DNA of 64,000 nt from JAMZMI01 sp964353015 (GTDB lineage: Bacteria > Bacteroidota > Bacteroidia > Cytophagales > Cyclobacteriaceae), in NCBI GenBank assembly GCA_964353015.1, contig CAYGUA010000007.1:1-64000 (forward strand). Direction: 5' to 3'. How positions within the stretch are numbered: position 1 is the first letter of the stretch; every line of letters starts with the position of its first letter. The notes under the pieces are model-generated. The model did not search any database. It was given only the letters and a program-made list of their open reading frames with translations, and was not told the origin of the DNA. Positions 7,972-17,428 of the stretch are shown here, piece after piece. A program made the translations under genes and the position numbers.

Positions 7972-10220
7972 CTTATCTTATTTTTTTTCTGATTTTTAAT
8001 AAATTGATATGGTCCAATCCATTCCATCTTTTCACCCTCAACCTTTATGCTGTGTTTCCCTTTGTTGGAATTGTCTGAATTTGCCAACGCAAATGTCCAG
8101 CTGTTTCCTTCACGGTCTCCAAATCGAACCACAGTGCATTCTTCATCATTGGCTAAAATCTTAATCTGGTTTACCTTTCCATATGGATTAATCGGTCGCT
8201 CATTCACTGGAGAATATGATCCATGCACCTCGATCACAGAAGCAAACAGAGCTTCTTTTATATCCGATTTTTTAATAATGTAAACTGGATCCCTACGCAA
8301 ATTGAAATAAGGATCGTTTGCTCCTATTCGACCTATAGACAGCTGATCCTTTAAATCAACGGCTGTGGTTATGGTGTAAAAAAAACTCTTATCGAAAAAA
8401 TTGACCTGAGCTAAATCACTTGCAGGTTCTCCTGTGGCTTCTATCCAAAGGTGTTGATATCCTTGATTTATTCCTGCTGGTTTGAGTTCGTTTTCAGGGT
8501 TAGTTTTAAAATTGGTTTGCATCAACTCGCCCTTAAAATAGAAAGGAAGTTCCAAGTCATGCTGCTTATCAGAAACCACCCTAAACAGATCCAAAACCAA
8601 TGGATTTTCAAACTCTGGATGAGTGATCATGACCATGGTGCGCTGCAGAACAACACCTTCATAGCTGTTGGGATCTATTGCGCTCACCACTTGAACATCT
8701 TTATCTGTAACATCAAAAAGATAAGGATCGGGATGATGAAGATCAGCCTCCTTAACATTACCGTCAAACTGTGATTTTGAATCTACAACAACCGTATTAT
8801 GAGCAATTGTTTGCTTTGCCCAACTTTGGTTTTCTTTCAAATAACCGCCACCATCTTTTTGTTCAATGTTGACCCAGCGTGCTGCACCATAATCCTGAAA
8901 AAGCTCCTTATCGTTGAAATAATAGCAAAATGATAACTTGTCAAAATGTCCATGTCCCATGCCGTGTTTGGTATATTTCATGACGACCGTAGATTCATTT
9001 TCACTAGACCTTCCTCGCAAAATGCCCAACGCGCCCTCATCTCCATTTGCCCCATCACTCAACTGCATACTTGTCTTAATGAAAGGTTTAGCCAGACCAT
9101 CTGCAATAGCTTTGGCTGTTGCCATACCTGTCTGATCGAGAGGTACCTTTCCCTGTACTGCCACAATGGAGAGTAATGACGCATTCCGACCATTATAATA
9201 ATAAGCCATACTCACCGCAGAGGTCAGTTCCCTTGACTTATACGACATTCCTTTTTGGGCATCATTGATAGGAAAAAATTCTCCAGCCGAATTGGTTTGA
9301 TTGAGTAAAGCAGCAACTCCTTTTAGCAGAACGCCCTCCTTGTATTCGAAAATCTCTACATCTGGACGCTTATTAGTTAGCGCTTCCGCAAAAATCAGAA
9401 AAGGATATAATGCGTATCGTTGGTAATAAGGGCCTTCTGTATAATATCCATCAGGTGAAAATGCATCATCTATTTGAGCAAGGAATCCCATTTTTTCGTC
9501 AGGTGAACCGATCATTCCGCCATCATTGTCAACTGCATCTGCCGAAAGTTTTATCTCCTTAGCTCCATATAAAGCACGCTCCACAAGCTCTGCATCATCT
9601 ATCACCAAACCAATCATACCCACAGCCGCATTGCCCCAAGTACTGTGGTTGTGAATCCTATTGAAAAACTGAGGTGTTTCTATAGAAAGGAAATCTGCCA
9701 TCGGTCGGAATAAACCATTATTCAATTCAGATCTTTCCGGCTCGCTCAGCCAATAATAAATACAGTCATATGCCTGACTGGCATAGACTAACCAATTCGC
9801 ATCATTAAGACATTGCCAAAAAATCTTTCCACGTGCATAGGATCGCTCCTGTGGATGTCTCCCTAACGTTGGATAAAGTTCTTTGTAAGCCATAAACATG
9901 TCACGCACATAAATGGCATATTTCTCTTCACCCGTAATTTGAAAAAGCGCTCCGGCCTTTTGAAGGTTAAAAAAATTGCTCTTGTGTGTTTCATGTGTGT
10001 ATCCCCCGGCCATATCTTTTGGGACAGGCACATCGATTCCAGCTTCTATTGCGGCATCAACTTCTATTTTGGTAGTCTCAAGCGTTTGATCAAAGAGGGG
10101 TGCTTTACCTAGATTTGAACGAATGCCCATCACCCCGTCAGAGGTTAAAATCAATGAAGGCCCTTGTGCTATGCTCATGTAAGCAATTAGTATCGTCGCT
10201 ATGTTGATCGCCGTTCTCAA
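7968..10220 (-). CDS. PL17 exolytic oligoalginate lyase
   Basis: 750 aa with a signal peptide (cleavage near IAQG-P). The N-terminal (alpha/alpha) toroid (about 50-380) has the Asn191-His192 pair in RIHNHSTWGN and the Tyr-rich DGYYTEGPYYQRYA (257-270), both at positions expected for the PL17 active site. The C-terminal beta-sandwich of the heparinase II/III type begins near GMGHGHFDKLSF and continues through AHNTVVVDS. PL17 releases unsaturated monouronate from alginate oligomers. The gene overlaps both neighbours by 4 nt (PL6 upstream, kdgF downstream), a tight translational-coupling arrangement. It probably acts in the periplasm. Family assignment is strong; preference for mannuronate or guluronate ends is not readable. 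Confidence 0.92.
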   Translation of the reverse strand: MRTAINIATILIAYMSIAQGPSLILTSDGVMGIRSNLGKAPLFDQTLETTKIEVDAAIEAGIDVPVPKDMAGGYTHETHKSNFFNLQKAGALFQITGEEKYAIYVRDMFMAYKELYPTLGRHPQERSYARGKIFWQCLNDANWLVYASQAYDCIYYWLSEPERSELNNGLFRPMADFLSIETPQFFNRIHNHSTWGNAAVGMIGLVIDDAELVERALYGAKEIKLSADAVDNDGGMIGSPDEKMGFLAQIDDAFSPDGYYTEGPYYQRYALYPFLIFAEALTNKRPDVEIFEYKEGVLLKGVAALLNQTNSAGEFFPINDAQKGMSYKSRELTSAVSMAYYYNGRNASLLSIVAVQGKVPLDQTGMATAKAIADGLAKPFIKTSMQLSDGANGDEGALGILRGRSSENESTVVMKYTKHGMGHGHFDKLSFCYYFNDKELFQDYGAARWVNIEQKDGGGYLKENQSWAKQTIAHNTVVVDSKSQFDGNVKEADLHHPDPYLFDVTDKDVQVVSAIDPNSYEGVVLQRTMVMITHPEFENPLVLDLFRVVSDKQHDLELPFYFKGELMQTNFKTNPENELKPAGINQGYQHLWIEATGEPASDLAQVNFFDKSFFYTITTAVDLKDQLSIGRIGANDPYFNLRRDPVYIIKKSDIKEALFASVIEVHGSYSPVNERPINPYGKVNQIKILANDEECTVVRFGDREGNSWTFALANSDNSNKGKHSIKVEGEKMEWIGPYQFIKNQKKNKIR

Positions 10221-12448
10221 TTTTTACTCACAGTTACATTGCTACTTAGGTAATCCTTGCTATTTGATCTGATACCATCTGAATTAGAAAAATTGATATT
10301 CAAGAAGTTTGTGATTGGTTCGCCGTTGGTTAGAAAAAGATCAATTCCTTTGCTCTCAGTAATATTAACATTGGTTACCAGAAGCTTCTGTACTCCATGA
10401 AATCCAAGCACAGCATCTGATTTATTCCGCTTCCCTTTGCCACTTTCGTTGATGGAAACATTTTCAATCGTCACTAATGGCCCAACCGTGCTTTCGTCCG
10501 TTCCACCTCTATAAATGCTAGCAACAATGCCGTCTATTTTATCAAATTGCGAATCAACTATCTTAAGGTTCTCCACATTGTAAATACCCAAGTCTTCAAC
10601 TTCTGCATCGAGCTTCAAAACTGATCCTGTAATGTTAGTCATGTGAGTATTGATCAGGTGAATGGAATCAGCCATCGTATGTCTATAGGACTTCAGAAAA
10701 TCAAAAGAATGGTTCTTATCAAGATCCTTCACGATACAATCCTCTATGATTAAGGCATAGTTTTTATTCATCGAATACTTGCTCGTGCTGATGACATTAT
10801 TTCCCGCTTGATCTGGCGATTCGCTTCCATCGAATATCACATTTTGAAAACGAAGTGATCCACCATTCTCAATGATGAAGAAGCTCTGTTTCTCAGACTG
10901 AATGATTGCTTTCTCTCCAGTAGCGGAAATAGTCAATGGGTGTTTGACGGTCGCATATTTGGTAAGTAGATAAATTTCACCACTTTCCAATTGGATGATA
11001 TCACCAGGCTTGCTGCTGTTAATAGCATCCAAAAGTGTATTGGTTCCCGACGCTGCTTTTATGATGCCAGCTCCATCGAAAACACTTCTTTTTGGTACCT
11101 TATCATAATAATTAGCCCCTACTTCTTCTAGGGTAACGGGTAATGCCACCTGTCCAAAATCAATTCTATCTAAAAGCTCACTTTCAGGTATTATTAGTCC
11201 CGACTCAGAAGTAGACAAATTAGCAGATACATATTCAAACCCTTTTTCAAAAGGTCGTTGAACCCCTTCATTAAGCAAATTGCCTTTGAATTCAATACCT
11301 GAAACATCATCAAAAATTGTAAAAGGATCAAGATTTGTTGTTCCTAGAATGAGGTTATTTGTAAACGCAGTACCTATTGGAGGAGCTGTCCTCTCAGCAT
11401 CACTACCAGCACAAAACTGAATGAAATCACTATTAATAACCAAGTTGTTTTCCAACTTGGAATCCACTACCTGATTGTATCGATTGATAGGCGAATTGTA
11501 GATTCCATTCATAATGGTTAGAGCGGATCTAAACCTATGTCCTGTTAAACCATATAAATAATTCTTTCTTACTGTTTGATATTCATTAATGACTCTAATG
11601 CCTCCTGTATTGGGCTTACTATTACCCAGAAAATAGTTATTATCTACAAGCGTATGGTGTCCGTGACGCAAAGTGACAGTTCCTTGACATTCATAAAATA
11701 CATTGTTTTTGATTTGGTTCCCGCATGACTTAATAGAGATAATTTCAACTTCGCCACTCGTTCGATCGAAGTAATTATTTCTGACCTGCGTATTGGAGTA
11801 AGTTCTGGAATAATGACTTGTACCAATTCGGAGTGTTTCACCTCCATTTGATCCAAGAGGCTGTCTGGTTCCAAAGTAGTTATATTCTATGATATGACCA
11901 TTTTCCTGGCTATTCGCATCAGTGAGACGGACAGCCATGGTCACACCTAAATTTCTTTTGCCAATCAAACTATTGTGATCGAATGTATTATTCTTTCCAT
12001 ACAACATCACCCAGGAATCTGAGTCAAAGCGTTCTGGATTGCTGTAATTATCAATGACACAATTGGTGACCCGGCAATTATTAGCAAGCTCATCACTACT
12101 GGTACGGAATTGGATAACTGCACTTGTTGGTGTGTATCCATTTGTAAAAACAAGGCCAGATGCGATCAAATACTCACCAGAAATAGAAAGATTCGATTGT
12201 CCGGAGATGATTACACTTCCTGGAGTTTGTGCTTGAAGCGTGATGGGCATTTCAGATGTACCAAAGGCCCTAAAATTGATTTCAACATCATTCCATACTC
12301 CATCAGCCATGGTGATGACTGATCCTGGTTTGGCAGTTTCAACTGCTCGATTAAATTCTTCCAGATTACTTACAAGGCCTTCACCCACCTCAGAACATCC
12401 TGACAGAGCTAGCATTAAAAATAAGCTTAGAATAAAGAGATTCTTCAT
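10217..12448 (-). CDS. PL6 alginate lyase, surface or periplasmic lipoprotein
   Basis: 743 aa. The signal peptide ends in a lipobox (LSGC, Cys18), so this is a lipoprotein and not a T9SS substrate. The beta-helix catalytic domain covers about 25-420. Lys240 in EIISIK and Arg261 in TLRHGH are 21 residues apart and match the PL6 catalytic pair. NGGETLRIG near 201-209 is a further family hallmark (acidic residue plus Arg of the substrate or metal site). A second, less conserved beta-helix fills about 460-743, the two-domain layout of AlyGC-like PL6 enzymes. It lies between susD and PL17, overlaps the PL17 start by 4 nt, and is preceded by a hairpin. It should produce oligomers for import or for PL17. 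Confidence 0.9.
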   Translation of the reverse strand: MKNLFILSLFLMLALSGCSEVGEGLVSNLEEFNRAVETAKPGSVITMADGVWNDVEINFRAFGTSEMPITLQAQTPGSVIISGQSNLSISGEYLIASGLVFTNGYTPTSAVIQFRTSSDELANNCRVTNCVIDNYSNPERFDSDSWVMLYGKNNTFDHNSLIGKRNLGVTMAVRLTDANSQENGHIIEYNYFGTRQPLGSNGGETLRIGTSHYSRTYSNTQVRNNYFDRTSGEVEIISIKSCGNQIKNNVFYECQGTVTLRHGHHTLVDNNYFLGNSKPNTGGIRVINEYQTVRKNYLYGLTGHRFRSALTIMNGIYNSPINRYNQVVDSKLENNLVINSDFIQFCAGSDAERTAPPIGTAFTNNLILGTTNLDPFTIFDDVSGIEFKGNLLNEGVQRPFEKGFEYVSANLSTSESGLIIPESELLDRIDFGQVALPVTLEEVGANYYDKVPKRSVFDGAGIIKAASGTNTLLDAINSSKPGDIIQLESGEIYLLTKYATVKHPLTISATGEKAIIQSEKQSFFIIENGGSLRFQNVIFDGSESPDQAGNNVISTSKYSMNKNYALIIEDCIVKDLDKNHSFDFLKSYRHTMADSIHLINTHMTNITGSVLKLDAEVEDLGIYNVENLKIVDSQFDKIDGIVASIYRGGTDESTVGPLVTIENVSINESGKGKRNKSDAVLGFHGVQKLLVTNVNITESKGIDLFLTNGEPITNFLNINFSNSDGIRSNSKDYLSSNVTVSKN

Positions 12449-12495
12449 GAATTGTAGGCGAAAAGTATAACTAGGTTATTGAAATGATTGGTGGT

Positions 12496-12529
12496 AAAAG
12501 AGTCCTCCACCTAGATGGAAGACTCTTTT
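12496..12529 (-). terminator. Hairpin between susD and PL6 (terminator/attenuator)
   Basis: Arms AAAAGAGTC (12496-12504) and GACTCTTTT (12521-12529) pair perfectly and the stem extends inward by TCCA/TGGA with one mismatch. On the minus strand the stem ends in TTTT, so it can act as a partial Rho-independent terminator. It sits in the gap between the susD stop and the PL6 start. It would keep susCD mRNA high relative to the downstream lyases and catabolic genes. Confidence 0.75.
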
Positions 12530-12544
12530 AAAGAATTAGATATG

Positions 12545-14077
12545 CTACTTACCTAGATTCGGATTTCTAAGAACCTCATCAGCAGGAATTGGGATGAGAT
12601 AGTCATCAGGATAAACAAACCCTGGTTTCGCTCCTTCGAATCCTGATGCACTGAAGACAGCTTGCCCTAAATCTCTTCTAATTATATCATACCATCTCTT
12701 ACCCTCAAAAGCTAGTTCCAGTCTTCGCTCTTCCAGTACATCCGCTACGGTAACCGTTCCTGTGTGGTCTGCAGGAACAGCGCTAGGTGGGTACTTTATA
12801 TTATCTCCATCGACAGCTCCATTTCTTGCTCTTGCCCTTACCATGTTTAAGTACGTCTGTGCCTTGCCGTTATCTCCTTCCTCAACAGCCGCTTCAGCAG
12901 CAATCAATAATACCTCAGCATATCTCATAAGCTGGTAGTCTAATTCAGATTCTCTACCGTTGGCTGATGTGTTCAAACCTGGGTATCTACTGTACTTAGC
13001 AAGATGCGGTCGGTTAGGATTAATAGGATCAACAAGGCTAAACTGAGTGTAGTCCACAGGATTACCACCGTTTAAGGTCGACTTAACTGCTGTTGTATCA
13101 AAACTGACAGCTCTGCGATAGTCCTGACCAGCCCAAGTGGTATATACCGACAAAGCCGGAACCAAAACTGACCAGCCTCCTTGGTGTGGATAAGCCTGGT
13201 TACTTGAGATTCCTGTCAATGGAGCCAAGTAATCTGTGGTCCAGTTCGTAGCTTGAGATAATCCGATGAAATCCAAAACGTAAATTGGCTCTTTTGAATT
13301 TTTCACATTGGCATAATGGAATAGGTTCTGAAAATCGGGCTCTAAATCCAGGCCATAGGTAGCTTTATTCGTAATTATTTCCTCAGCCTCTGATAGAGCA
13401 CTTGCATAGTCTCCAGTGGTCAAATAAACTGAAGCAAGGTACGCACTCGCTGCAGCCTTTGATGGTATGGACTTATTCGAAACCGTATTAGGTAAAATTG
13501 ACTTGGCTAATTCCAAATCGGAAATAATATTAGTATATATATCCTCCACCGAATTAGGCGAAGCACTGCTCAATGCGGCAACATCGGAAACAGGTTCATC
13601 GATATATATGACTGGGCCATACTGTCTCACTAAGTGATAATAAGTCAAAGCCCGAATGAAATGTGCCTGTGCACTTAGCACGTTCAATCGATCTTCATTA
13701 CCAGAAGCTATAGATGCCCCGTAAATAGTTAGGTTACATGCTGAAACTATATCCCACATTGCTCCCCATGCAATTAGTGTATTCCCATTATCAGCAATAT
13801 CAGTGAATTTGTTATGATCAATTCTTTCCTGTAGTGTACCAGGGTTACCTATGTCCACCATGTCGCTTCGCAGCATAATCTGCATGGACGTTTCCCTAGC
13901 TAGAAAAAATCGATGATGTAGCCTGGCATATACTCCATTCATGGCAACTTCAACAGAAGCCACATCAGTGAAATACGTTTCCGGAACCAGAATCCCTATA
14001 GGTTCTTCTTGTAAATCAGAACATGCAAATGTTGACAATCCTAGTATCAACAAAAGCAAAGATTTTAATCTATTCAT
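12545..14077 (-). CDS. susD: SusD/RagB-family glycan-binding lipoprotein (alginate locus)
   Basis: 510 aa. The signal peptide ends at a lipobox Cys19 (STFACSDL), and the next residues (LQEEPIGILVPETYFTD) are the usual SusD opening. TPR-like helical segments follow, with ALTYYHLVRQYGPVIYIDEPV (shared by the family) near 150-170. The C-terminus has the typical LEERRLELAFEGKRWYDIIR and the closing LIPIPADEVLRNPNLGK. SusD caps the SusC barrel and delivers oligosaccharides. It lies 12 nt after susC. Surrounding PL6, PL17 and KdgF point to alginate oligomers as ligand; this is context, since SusD sequences do not reveal the ligand. Confidence 0.95.
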   Translation of the reverse strand: MNRLKSLLLLILGLSTFACSDLQEEPIGILVPETYFTDVASVEVAMNGVYARLHHRFFLARETSMQIMLRSDMVDIGNPGTLQERIDHNKFTDIADNGNTLIAWGAMWDIVSACNLTIYGASIASGNEDRLNVLSAQAHFIRALTYYHLVRQYGPVIYIDEPVSDVAALSSASPNSVEDIYTNIISDLELAKSILPNTVSNKSIPSKAAASAYLASVYLTTGDYASALSEAEEIITNKATYGLDLEPDFQNLFHYANVKNSKEPIYVLDFIGLSQATNWTTDYLAPLTGISSNQAYPHQGGWSVLVPALSVYTTWAGQDYRRAVSFDTTAVKSTLNGGNPVDYTQFSLVDPINPNRPHLAKYSRYPGLNTSANGRESELDYQLMRYAEVLLIAAEAAVEEGDNGKAQTYLNMVRARARNGAVDGDNIKYPPSAVPADHTGTVTVADVLEERRLELAFEGKRWYDIIRRDLGQAVFSASGFEGAKPGFVYPDDYLIPIPADEVLRNPNLGK

Positions 14078-14089
14078 TTTAATTTTTTT

Positions 14090-17000
14090 TTAAAATTTAA
14101 AATTAACGCTGAAGGTATATGATCTGATCGTTGGGTAGTTTCCATAATCAAATCCGTTAGTCGTATTAGGATTAGTAGGATTGGTAGGATTGGTACTTTC
14201 ACCACCACCCCCGAAATAGCTTACCTCAGGATCCAATCCTGAATAATTCGTAATTGTAAGCAGGTTTTGAGCACTGAATGACACTCTTGCATTTGATAAT
14301 CCAACCTTATTCACAATGTTAGTCGGTAGAGAATACCCAATGGAAACGTTTTTCAATCTGATGTAACTTCCGTCTTCAATAAAACGTGATGATAATTCTC
14401 TTTGTGAATTGTTTCCCACTCTCGGAATATCGCTTTCAGGATTTTCAATAGTCCAGGCATCCAACACATCAGTTAGGGCATTTGCATCCCCATTCATTAA
14501 TTGCACTCTGGTTAAATTAAATATTTCTCCACCCTGTGAACCTTGTATAAAAACATTCAAATCAAAGTTTTTATACGAAACAGTATTGTTTATTCCATAT
14601 GTGAAGTCGGGCAAAGGGTTTCCTATTATTTGTTGGTCTTGTGAATCAATCACTCCATCATAATTACCTTCTTGATCAGCTACTTCCGCAAACATTGGAT
14701 CTCCAATAGTTCCTCCTGCCAACATTGCTGTACCTTCAGGAACTGCTCCACCCTTGTAAACTCCCTGATAAACATATCCCCAAAACGCTCCGGGCACTTC
14801 CCCTTCTCTAAGAATGTGTGTTCTGTCTCTACTGAAATACCCCGGTGAAGCATCTAGAAACACGTCTAAGCCATCAATCAACTTAACTACCTTAGTTGTG
14901 TTAGTTGACCAATTGAAATCAGTAGTCCATTTTAAATCTTTTGTACGTATGTTGGTCGTTCCTAAGGAAAATTCAAATCCCTTATTATTCATCGAACCAA
15001 TATTCTTAAGAGCGAAACGAGTTAAATTCCCCAAATAAAGTGGTGTATTATAATCAGGCATCAACACATCCTTAGTATCGATATTATAATAGTTCAGTTC
15101 CATTGTAACCCTATCATCGAATAAGCCTAGATCAAGACCAATGTTAGTTTGATAGGAAGATTCCCATCTAAGATTTCCGTTTGCCGCCTGATCCGGAACC
15201 ACTCCCGCAACGACACCACCTTCGCCTAATCCTGTCACATCGTCAAAAGTTGCAAAAGAAGATAATGCAGGAATTGATGTATTACCTGTTACTCCGTAAC
15301 TAGCTCTTAACTTAAGATTTGAAATTACTGAATTTCCTTCGAGGAAAGACTCATTTGAAATCCTCCAGCCAATTGCTCCGGAAGGAAAAATAGCGTATTT
15401 CTGATTATCAGAAAACCTGGATGATCCATCCCTTCTGACTGTACCTGTCAGCATATATTTATCATCCCAATCAAAATTGAATCTACCATATTGCGACTCA
15501 ATTTCGGTCTTCGAATAACTTGAAGTAGGAGTTAAATATGTGGCCGCACCAGCCAAATTACGATAGGTAAAACTATCCTTGATTAATCCTGATGCTCCAG
15601 CTGAAAATCTTTCAGTCACGTCTTTTTGGTAAGAATGGCCTCCCACAAGGGTCAATTTACCTTTTCCTATTTTTCTGGTGTAGGTAACATAATTTTCATT
15701 GAGCAAATAATCTGACTGCCTATTACTAATTCGTGCAGTACCACCAACTCCTCCATCCGTTTCTGTTAATGTAGAAGGAATATATGTTGCAACATTTTCG
15801 TTAATTGTACGAACACCAAGTGTCGTTTTAAAACTTAACCCTTTGATTATTTTGTAATCCAAATAAAAATTCGCTCGGCTTCTATCTTCTTTAGTCTCAT
15901 TAATTCGCTCGGTAGCCACTGCATAAGGATTATCAAGCAAGCCGCCTACATTTTGAGATGTGAAACTTCCATCATCATTGTAAATACCCAAATCAGGTCT
16001 AAACCTAAACATTAGACCAATAACATCGTCTCCTCCACCATTTGTAGTCCGGCCTGTTGATTGAGTAGAAACGCCATTCTTTACACTTCTACGTGTGAAG
16101 AGGTTCACCCCAATTTTCAACTTATCGTTTACCTGTGCATCAATGTTTGTAAGAAATGAGGTTCTCTCAAATCCTGAATTAATGATGACCCCACCCTGAT
16201 TGAAATAGTTCGCTGAAGCATAAAAGTTAATCTTGTCGCTTCCTCCAGCTACTGAAAATTGGTGATTTTGGAGCGTGCCCTTCCTGAACAATTCATCCTG
16301 CCAATCCGTATCTGCAGGTCCTTGAACATATGCGGGATTTAGAATGGTTTGATAAGCTGTATATTGATCTGCGTTCAGAAGGTCCAGTCTGTTGGAAGTT
16401 TCTGAAGAAGATACCGTAGAATTAACCTCAACCGTTATTTTCCCTGGTACACCTTTTTTGGTAGTTACCATAATAACTCCATTTGATCCTCTTGATCCAT
16501 AAATTGCTGCAGCCGAGGCATCCTTCAAAATTTCTATCGATTCGATATCATTTTGTTGAGGCATAGTAGCTCCAACAAATCCATCAACAACTACAAGTGG
16601 TGAGCTACTTGCAGAAAAGGACGTAGAACCCCTAATCTTAATACTAATTGAAGCTCCTGGCTCGCCTCCATTTTCTGATTGTACTACAACACCAGCCGCT
16701 CTACCTTGCAACGCAGAAGCGGCATCCAGCAATGGAAAAGCTTGAAGATCTTTCGATTTGACAGATGACACACTACCAGTGATATCACTTTTTCGAACGC
16801 TTCCATAACCGATTACCACGACCTCACTTAACTCTGCTATATCCACTTCGAGGGTGATTTTCAAGCTGGTTCGTCCATTGACGGAAATGGATTGCGATTT
16901 AAAACCGATTGACGAAATATCTAATACCCCATCAGCGGGTACAGATAGGCTGAAATTTCCTTCGAAATCGGAAATGGTGCCCGTAGTTGTCCCCTTAACC

Positions 17001-17161
17001 TGAATAGTAGCACCAGGTAAACCTTCACCGTTCTCATCGGTGATCTTACCACTTAAGGTTTCCTGTGCATAAGCGCTCATAGAAACCAAGCAGATGAACA
17101 CAACCAATAAGCACATCGCCTGCTTAGTGCGTCCGAAAATACTTTGTAAAAAATAATTCAT
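14090..17161 (-). CDS. susC: SusC/RagA-family TonB-dependent receptor (alginate locus)
   Basis: 1023 aa, the usual size. Signal peptide (to SAYAQ, about residue 32), then a carboxypeptidase-regulatory-like domain (SGKITDENGEGLPGATIQVK), then a TonB box region and plug domain (VVIGYGSVRKSDITGSV; GRAAGVVVQ). The outer-membrane beta-barrel fills the rest and ends in an aromatic residue (TFSVNFKF). The protein imports glycan oligomers with energy from TonB. Its promoter region holds a palindromic operator, so it is probably regulated by the FadR-type proteins encoded upstream. The C-terminal stretch NPTNPTNPNTTN is a short Asn/Thr/Pro loop. Substrate (alginate oligomers) is inferred from the locus. 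Confidence 0.95.
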   Translation of the reverse strand: MNYFLQSIFGRTKQAMCLLVVFICLVSMSAYAQETLSGKITDENGEGLPGATIQVKGTTTGTISDFEGNFSLSVPADGVLDISSIGFKSQSISVNGRTSLKITLEVDIAELSEVVVIGYGSVRKSDITGSVSSVKSKDLQAFPLLDAASALQGRAAGVVVQSENGGEPGASISIKIRGSTSFSASSSPLVVVDGFVGATMPQQNDIESIEILKDASAAAIYGSRGSNGVIMVTTKKGVPGKITVEVNSTVSSSETSNRLDLLNADQYTAYQTILNPAYVQGPADTDWQDELFRKGTLQNHQFSVAGGSDKINFYASANYFNQGGVIINSGFERTSFLTNIDAQVNDKLKIGVNLFTRRSVKNGVSTQSTGRTTNGGGDDVIGLMFRFRPDLGIYNDDGSFTSQNVGGLLDNPYAVATERINETKEDRSRANFYLDYKIIKGLSFKTTLGVRTINENVATYIPSTLTETDGGVGGTARISNRQSDYLLNENYVTYTRKIGKGKLTLVGGHSYQKDVTERFSAGASGLIKDSFTYRNLAGAATYLTPTSSYSKTEIESQYGRFNFDWDDKYMLTGTVRRDGSSRFSDNQKYAIFPSGAIGWRISNESFLEGNSVISNLKLRASYGVTGNTSIPALSSFATFDDVTGLGEGGVVAGVVPDQAANGNLRWESSYQTNIGLDLGLFDDRVTMELNYYNIDTKDVLMPDYNTPLYLGNLTRFALKNIGSMNNKGFEFSLGTTNIRTKDLKWTTDFNWSTNTTKVVKLIDGLDVFLDASPGYFSRDRTHILREGEVPGAFWGYVYQGVYKGGAVPEGTAMLAGGTIGDPMFAEVADQEGNYDGVIDSQDQQIIGNPLPDFTYGINNTVSYKNFDLNVFIQGSQGGEIFNLTRVQLMNGDANALTDVLDAWTIENPESDIPRVGNNSQRELSSRFIEDGSYIRLKNVSIGYSLPTNIVNKVGLSNARVSFSAQNLLTITNYSGLDPEVSYFGGGGESTNPTNPTNPNTTNGFDYGNYPTIRSYTFSVNFKF

Positions 17162-17249
17162 AGGTTTTAGTTTATAAGATTACAGTTGTCTGGTATTTGT
17201 TCCAAGATCACAATATTGGAGCCTAGTTTGGCACCTCCTATTGACTATT

Positions 17250-17265
17250 AATTGGTCGACCAATT
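17250..17265 (-). promoter_or_regulatory. Palindromic operator AATTGGTCGACCAATT upstream of susC
   Basis: A perfect 16-bp palindrome, also found intact at 21809-21824 and nearly intact at 23459-23472. The core TGGTCGACCA fits the T-G-G-T-n-n-A-C-C-A style recognised by FadR-type GntR proteins, two of which are encoded at 21036-23240. It overlaps the proposed -7 element, a layout that favours repression. Confidence 0.8.
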
Positions 17266-17291
17266 TAGTGCAAGCCAATTTCAAAGCCAAA
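17260..17291 (-). promoter_or_regulatory. Probable susC promoter (TTTG-N20-TAAATTGG)
   Basis: On the minus strand TTTG lies at 17291-17288 and TAAATTGG at 17267-17260, 20 nt apart. The Bacteroidota consensus is TTTG-N19-TAnnTTTG, so the -7 box has one mismatch. The distance to the susC ATG is about 100 nt. The same TAAATTGG box overlapping the same operator occurs in front of the first regulator gene. Confidence 0.6.
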
Positions 17292-17428
17292 TTATTTCGA
17301 TTATTTTTTATTACCCCGTACCATCCATAGTCAAATTGCGGATTTTGCAATTAATCAATTTGACGCACCTAGTTTGAAAACCGATGATTTCATTGATTCG
17401 GCTCTTCGATTTATCCAAAATATTTCCC

